Of a stretch of DNA of 34,338 nt, positions 32,501 to 34,338 are shown in pieces. Source of the DNA: Bacteroidales bacterium UBA6828 (GTDB lineage: Bacteria > Bacteroidota > Bacteroidia > Bacteroidales > Paludibacteraceae); contig DKEG01000012.1 of NCBI GenBank assembly GCA_002452095.1, positions 1 to 34,338 on the forward strand. Reading direction: 5' to 3'. Below the pieces are notes generated by a model. It was given only the letters and a program-made list of their open reading frames with translations, ran no database searches and had not been told where the DNA came from. Each line of letters opens with the position of its first letter. Positions within the stretch are counted from its first letter, which is position 1. The position numbers and the translations under genes are program-made.

Positions 32501-33409
32501 TGTATCAGCACCAGTTGGTATGGTTAATGTGGCATCGGTATATGAAGTAGTTTCTGATGAAGAACCTTTATATATGTCATTTCCGATGAATGTATCACCA
32601 GAGAAATATGATATATAATATATACCAGTTGAACTTGGAAACTTTCCACTAAACTTATACTTCTTCCCACTTTCGATAGAGTATTTTCTAATGCCAAACT
32701 TCTCATTAGTTTTTTTCTCTCCACTGGCATTATAGAATACACCATCTTCAGTTGATGTTGGAGTTAATACTGTTTCCTTTGATTCAGTGATTGCATCCTT
32801 GTTTTCGCTTGCTTCCTGGGCTAAATTGGTAAGAGCATCTTGAACATTCGTTGAAGTTAAAGCACCTGATGGGGTGAATGTAACATTCTCTGCCTTACCA
32901 CCGATGTTTTCAAGTTCTTCCTTTCGGGTATCAGCAAGAGTATTTATATCATCTAATGCTGTTTCCTTGCCTGTATTGATTTCAGATGTCGCATCGCTGA
33001 GGAATTGTTGCATTTCCTCCATTGTGGAATTTATCATCATGGTAGTAGGAACTGTAACAGTTGACCACGATGACTTATCCCATAATAGTATAATAAGCAA
33101 AGCAGAATAAGCAGATGTTGAATCCACAGTAATAGCATTTCCATCTGCATCATGGAAATTCTCAAATGTTACTACATCATCCTTTGGACACGCAGCAATA
33201 TAAACAGCATTGCTCGTGTTCGGTTGCACAGGTACAGTTGTACGCTCTGCTACACCCATAAGCGTTGAACCTGAAATAAGTTCAACACTACGGACATACT
33301 CAAGCAAAGACAAAGCGAACTCCTGATGTTGGGAAGGCATGATCTGCGTTCCCGCAACCCTTCCTGTCAGAGTTTCAATGATTTTTTGTTTTGTATCTAA
33401 ATATCCCAT
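29531..33409 (-). CDS. Phage tail-fibre-like (receptor-binding) protein, 1292 residues
   Basis: The N-terminal 115 or so residues (IIETLTGRVAGTQIMPSQHQ, then LLEYVRSVELISGSTLMGVA, then LLIILLWDKSSW) resemble the virion-attachment part of fibre proteins of Bacteroidota phages. A coiled-coil stretch (about 125-205) follows. Four related beta-sandwich modules of roughly 115 residues lie at about 215-330, 375-492, 530-640 and 665-780. They share blocks such as FGIRKYSIE-GK-YKFSG, YFSGDTFIGNDIYKG, LTIPSGADTIV and KSIEQTYIDF, and are linked by short coiled coils (KFKSYDEKIQSTKDDLE). The C-terminal 500 residues are unique and rich in aromatic and Asp residues, probably the tip that binds a surface glycan. 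There is no signal peptide, which fits a virion protein and not a secreted adhesin. No other virion gene is in the transposon. A surface-layer or injection-system fibre is an alternative. Confidence 0.65.
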   Translation of the reverse strand: MGYLDTKQKIIETLTGRVAGTQIMPSQHQEFALSLLEYVRSVELISGSTLMGVAERTTVPVQPNTSNAVYIAACPKDDVVTFENFHDADGNAITVDSTSAYSALLIILLWDKSSWSTVTVPTTMMINSTMEEMQQFLSDATSEINTGKETALDDINTLADTRKEELENIGGKAENVTFTPSGALTSTNVQDALTNLAQEASENKDAITESKETVLTPTSTEDGVFYNASGEKKTNEKFGIRKYSIESGKKYKFSGKFPSSTGIYYISYFSGDTFIGNDIYKGSSSETTSYTDATLTIPTGADTIVLNVFLSYYVSGYYNVKSIEQTYIDFNEKFKSYDEKIQSTKDDLETLLTEETDTLSERIQENKDAITESKETVLTPTSTQDGVFIHNGVIKTNTEFGIRKYAIEEGKSYKFSGYFGPNVTIYFISYLSGDTFIGNDIYKGSTTERTTYTDAELTIPSGADTIVMNVNTASSASTNAAEVKSIEQTYIDFDEKFQSFETELKSYDEKIQSTSDDLEALSNDFEKNSCIGESAIPTEIVSGSFVSSGDVKSNSYMSIYKYAVSEGEIYSINCYLPNEYSFYLVSYFDEDGNYISQDKLFRGVVDVSDCTIKIPASATQLWVNVVISQASKYSISKYATKLSATEINEKLESIGDVSALRNAVQKKTYTELTPISTEEGVFYNTSGEKKTNVYFGIRKYSIEEGKEYAFSGRFGNSTQIYHICYFNGDTYLGNDTNYYGSNTTFENAELTIPSGADTIVQSYALAYVGYANVSSVNNEYVSSSDLEDSIKEISKAVNFNNKLMKVTLNASTGDVSIRTNFSSTKDLIIYMHENGNGTMTFNYTQLVGVDEDDSKGVTIHSWSDSTAPIYNTIYAPWHMFAQHGYHIPVVTADHSLTDDDVNSIWVDNAGRQYTVGKITSTQLYLLPTVRTTSYDGVYTRDWKCVSNESTTITTLTHVSGAIHTDDIAVKSVSSTQIKPIAESKNRKFLFDGVENNESGTYYCNDFVIMEGTQCFNPFTIDTWFPSPVHNTTMLYINQSFSWHGYSCRYDTMLNVLEPFQFELYGANQGQGLFAIDINDDYYESYVCVPRSKTADVPYISHTGISSKSFLRNTTYLKDKDKCADRTYTFLYNSDNDDKLIGFCCGLSLVKGVTMDSRRNAYMPEGTNTLNVSVENHNKSYFRVIQGSHFANNVMPTTFIENFSTYYTYYNPGDNDNDDCFWYKDTDCYVAYIHTHKANSKKAIKLPKECEGMNATIIESYGNISLLTTAVVDGELYVSTDSVDGNYIVVKLQ

Positions 33410-33454
33410 AGTTATAATGATTTGATATTTTCCAACCTAATATCTGCGTCAATA

Positions 33455-33488
33455 CAAAAAGCGACACCCGATTCACATCGAATGTCGC
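33455..33488 (-). terminator. Terminator/attenuator between the 42-aa gene and the fibre gene
   Basis: On the minus strand GCGACATTCGAT pairs with ATCGGGTGTCGC (12 pairs, two of them G-U) around GTGA, followed by TTTTTG. It lies inside the apparent operon, 46 bases before the fibre start. No consensus promoter is seen between it and the fibre gene. Confidence 0.8.
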
Positions 33489-33529
33489 CAAGGATATTCT
33501 GATTACTGGTTTACCGCCAGTGTCTATAC

Positions 33530-33658
33530 TTATAATTGTTTCTTATTTCCCTTGAAAGTCATAAGTATCCCGATACAGAACAGAATTAAACTCCAAACTG
33601 CGAACTGCCAAAACGGAATACTGAGAGTGTAATCGAACAAATCTTTTAACCATGTCAT
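33530..33658 (-). CDS. 42-residue single-helix membrane protein
   Basis: The sequence is MTWLKDLFDYTLSIPFWQFA then VWSLILFCIGILMTFKGNKK and QL: an amphipathic N-terminus, one membrane helix (about 17-34) and a basic tail. Size and layout are those of small phage membrane proteins (holin-like) or type I toxins. The ATG overlaps the stop of the 133-residue gene (ATGA), which supports it as a real, coupled gene. Confidence 0.68.
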   Translation of the reverse strand: MTWLKDLFDYTLSIPFWQFAVWSLILFCIGILMTFKGNKKQL

Positions 33659-34056
33659 TTTATCAAACTCTTAAAGTATCTTTGAAACTCTTGTAATGAA
33701 CTGAACTTACTATAATCGAACTTAATGCCCGATAGCATCTCAAACCTTTTAATGTCTAATAGTGATGTAAGAGCAAACTTGCTCTCCGTTTGCCCGTACA
33801 ATGCCTTACTGCTGGTTTTCTCACTATGACACACGTCTGATAGGATATTCCATAGAAGGTTGGCAGAGACACAGTTTTCGGCACTCTCCGTGCCTTCTAT
33901 CCTTTCCGCTGATAAGGTATGAAGCGGATGGTCATCCAAGTTCTTACTGCTGAAAACCTCATTAAAGCAGTTCTGTCCGTTTCTGCTCGCTGTAACGCTG
34001 ATAGTTCCGTCAGTGTCCATTTTCTCTTGGATGATTGTTACTTGAATTCTTTCCAT
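33655..34056 (-). CDS. 133-residue protein of unknown function heading the fibre operon
   Basis: Starts MERIQVTIIQEKMDTDGTIS. The N-terminal half looks beta-rich (VTIIQEKMDTDGTISVTAS) and the C-terminal half helical (KFALTSLLDIKRFEMLSGI, then FSSLQEFQRYFKSLIK). No signal peptide or membrane helix is present and no family is recognised. Its place as first gene of the minus-strand cargo suggests a regulator or an assembly partner of the fibre. It is translationally coupled to the 42-residue membrane protein. Confidence 0.65.
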   Translation of the reverse strand: MERIQVTIIQEKMDTDGTISVTASRNGQNCFNEVFSSKNLDDHPLHTLSAERIEGTESAENCVSANLLWNILSDVCHSEKTSSKALYGQTESKFALTSLLDIKRFEMLSGIKFDYSKFSSLQEFQRYFKSLIK

Positions 34057-34113
34057 GTTTGTTTTCTTTTACGTTCAACATAAGATATTACTGAGCGTAT
34101 AAACTTTGGGACA

Positions 34114-34149
34114 AAAGAAAAACGGACAGCCTTGTTATCGGTTGTCCGC
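34114..34149 (-). terminator. Inward-facing terminator at the right end of the transposon
   Basis: On the minus strand CGGACAACC pairs with GGCTGTCCG (one mismatch) and is followed by TTTTTC. It lies between the right inverted repeat and the 133-residue gene, so it would stop transcription entering from the right flank. It mirrors the terminator at 27016-27051. Confidence 0.75.
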
Positions 34150-34171
34150 TTATTCTTTGCCACGAAACTTT

Positions 34172-34221
34172 GATTTTATGGCTTGTAAATATCTTTTAGG
34201 GTAGTTTCGTATATACTCACC
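34172..34221 (-). repeat. Right terminal inverted repeat
   Basis: The reverse complement reads GGTGAGTATATACGAAACTA, then CCCTAAAAGATATTTACAAG, then CCATAAAATC. It differs from the left repeat only at position 4 (G for A). Confidence 0.95.
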
Positions 34222-34229
34222 TAATCATT
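34222..34229 (+). repeat. 8-bp target site duplication, right copy
   Basis: TAATCATT, identical to 26763-26770. The next base completes the original TAA stop codon of the DUF2490 gene. Confidence 0.92.
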
Positions 34230-34252
34230 AAGGTAACATCTCCATATCAAGA

Positions 34253-34319
34253 GTAGGTGATTAGTAGGTGATTAGAAGGTGATTAGTAGGTGATTCTCGA
34301 ATGAATACCGAATGAATAC
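34253..34319 (+). repeat. Two 11-bp tandem arrays in the DUF2490 downstream space
   Basis: GTAGGTGATTA is repeated four times (34253, 34264, 34275 with A for T, 34286 with a changed last base). CGAATGAATAC follows twice (34298 and 34309). Before the transposon arrived this region began 23 bases after the DUF2490 stop. The window ends before any further gene. Confidence 0.9.
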
Positions 34320-34338
34320 CGATTTTCCAAGCCGGGGA

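Larger units (their letters stand above)
26771..34221 (+). mobile_element. IS1595-family passenger transposon, 7451 bp
   Basis: The element is defined by 50-bp inverted repeats (26771-26820 and 34172-34221, one mismatch at position 4) and by a perfect flanking 8-bp duplication. It encodes an ISXO2-like transposase near the left end. Plus-strand cargo is three small proteins, a structured RNA and a membrane/coiled-coil protein. Minus-strand cargo is a 133-aa protein, a 42-aa membrane protein and a 1292-aa tail-fibre-like protein. Both ends carry inward-facing intrinsic terminators. The whole element is visibly more AT-rich than its host. IS1595 members with passenger genes are known; this cargo combination is not one I recognise. 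The near-perfect repeats and intact duplication suggest a recent, possibly still active, insertion. Confidence 0.9.

Noticed and set aside
29531..33409. Diversity-generating retroelement acting on the fibre gene
   Set aside because: No reverse transcriptase gene and no template/variable repeat pair with adenine-specific differences was seen in the window.
26771..34221. Prophage
   Set aside because: Only a fibre-like gene and small membrane proteins are present; there are no head, packaging, lysis enzyme or integrase genes, while the ends are those of a transposon.

Overview
The window looks like the chromosome of a member of the phylum Bacteroidota, most likely the order Bacteroidales. The evidence is the gene set (SprA of the type IX secretion system, a DUF5686 outer-membrane protein, a ruvA-sprA pair, Bacteroidota-type HtpG, RecO and RbfA), promoters of the form TTTG-N19/20-TANNTTTG, near absence of Shine-Dalgarno sequences, and short intergenic repeats. 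The genus cannot be fixed from sequence reading alone.

Chromosomal part (1-26770). tRNA-Phe and tRNA-Cys come first, then sufB standing alone without sufC/D/S. A three-gene reverse operon of small lipoproteins and reverse-strand htpG follow. Next is a forward run: ruvA, sprA (7.5 kb), a NadR-like P-loop ATPase and a helix-hairpin-helix/beta-barrel protein, meeting recO head to head. Then come rpmH (52 aa), rbfA with a LolE/FtsX-type permease, a lipoprotein with xerD, and a DUF5686 protein. The last chromosomal operon encodes a small exported protein, a VTC-domain polyphosphate polymerase-like protein, a DUF4956 membrane protein and a DUF2490 outer-membrane protein. Intergenic spaces carry locus-specific tandem repeats, mostly of 11 bp, and two dispersed repeat families, one of which is also translated in frame inside two genes.

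Accessory part (26771-34221). A 7451-bp, visibly more AT-rich transposon sits in the stop codon of the DUF2490 gene. It has 50-bp terminal inverted repeats with one mismatch and a perfect 8-bp target duplication, TAATCATT. Its left end holds five 22-bp iterons sharing a core with the inverted repeat, and an intrinsic terminator facing inward. It encodes an IS1595/ISXO2-like transposase, three small proteins, a candidate structured RNA of about 180 nt with its own promoter and terminator, and a two-helix membrane/coiled-coil protein. On the other strand it encodes a 133-aa protein, a 42-aa membrane protein and a 1292-aa phage tail-fibre-like protein with four related internal modules. A second inward-facing terminator lies at the right end, and the two gene sets converge on a bidirectional terminator. 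No capsid, portal, terminase, integrase or reverse transcriptase gene is present.

This element is the strongest candidate for an undescribed system. It is a complete-looking transposon that carries a phage-type receptor-binding or adhesin gene and a structured RNA. The boundaries, repeats and terminators are read directly from the sequence; the biological role of the cargo is inference.
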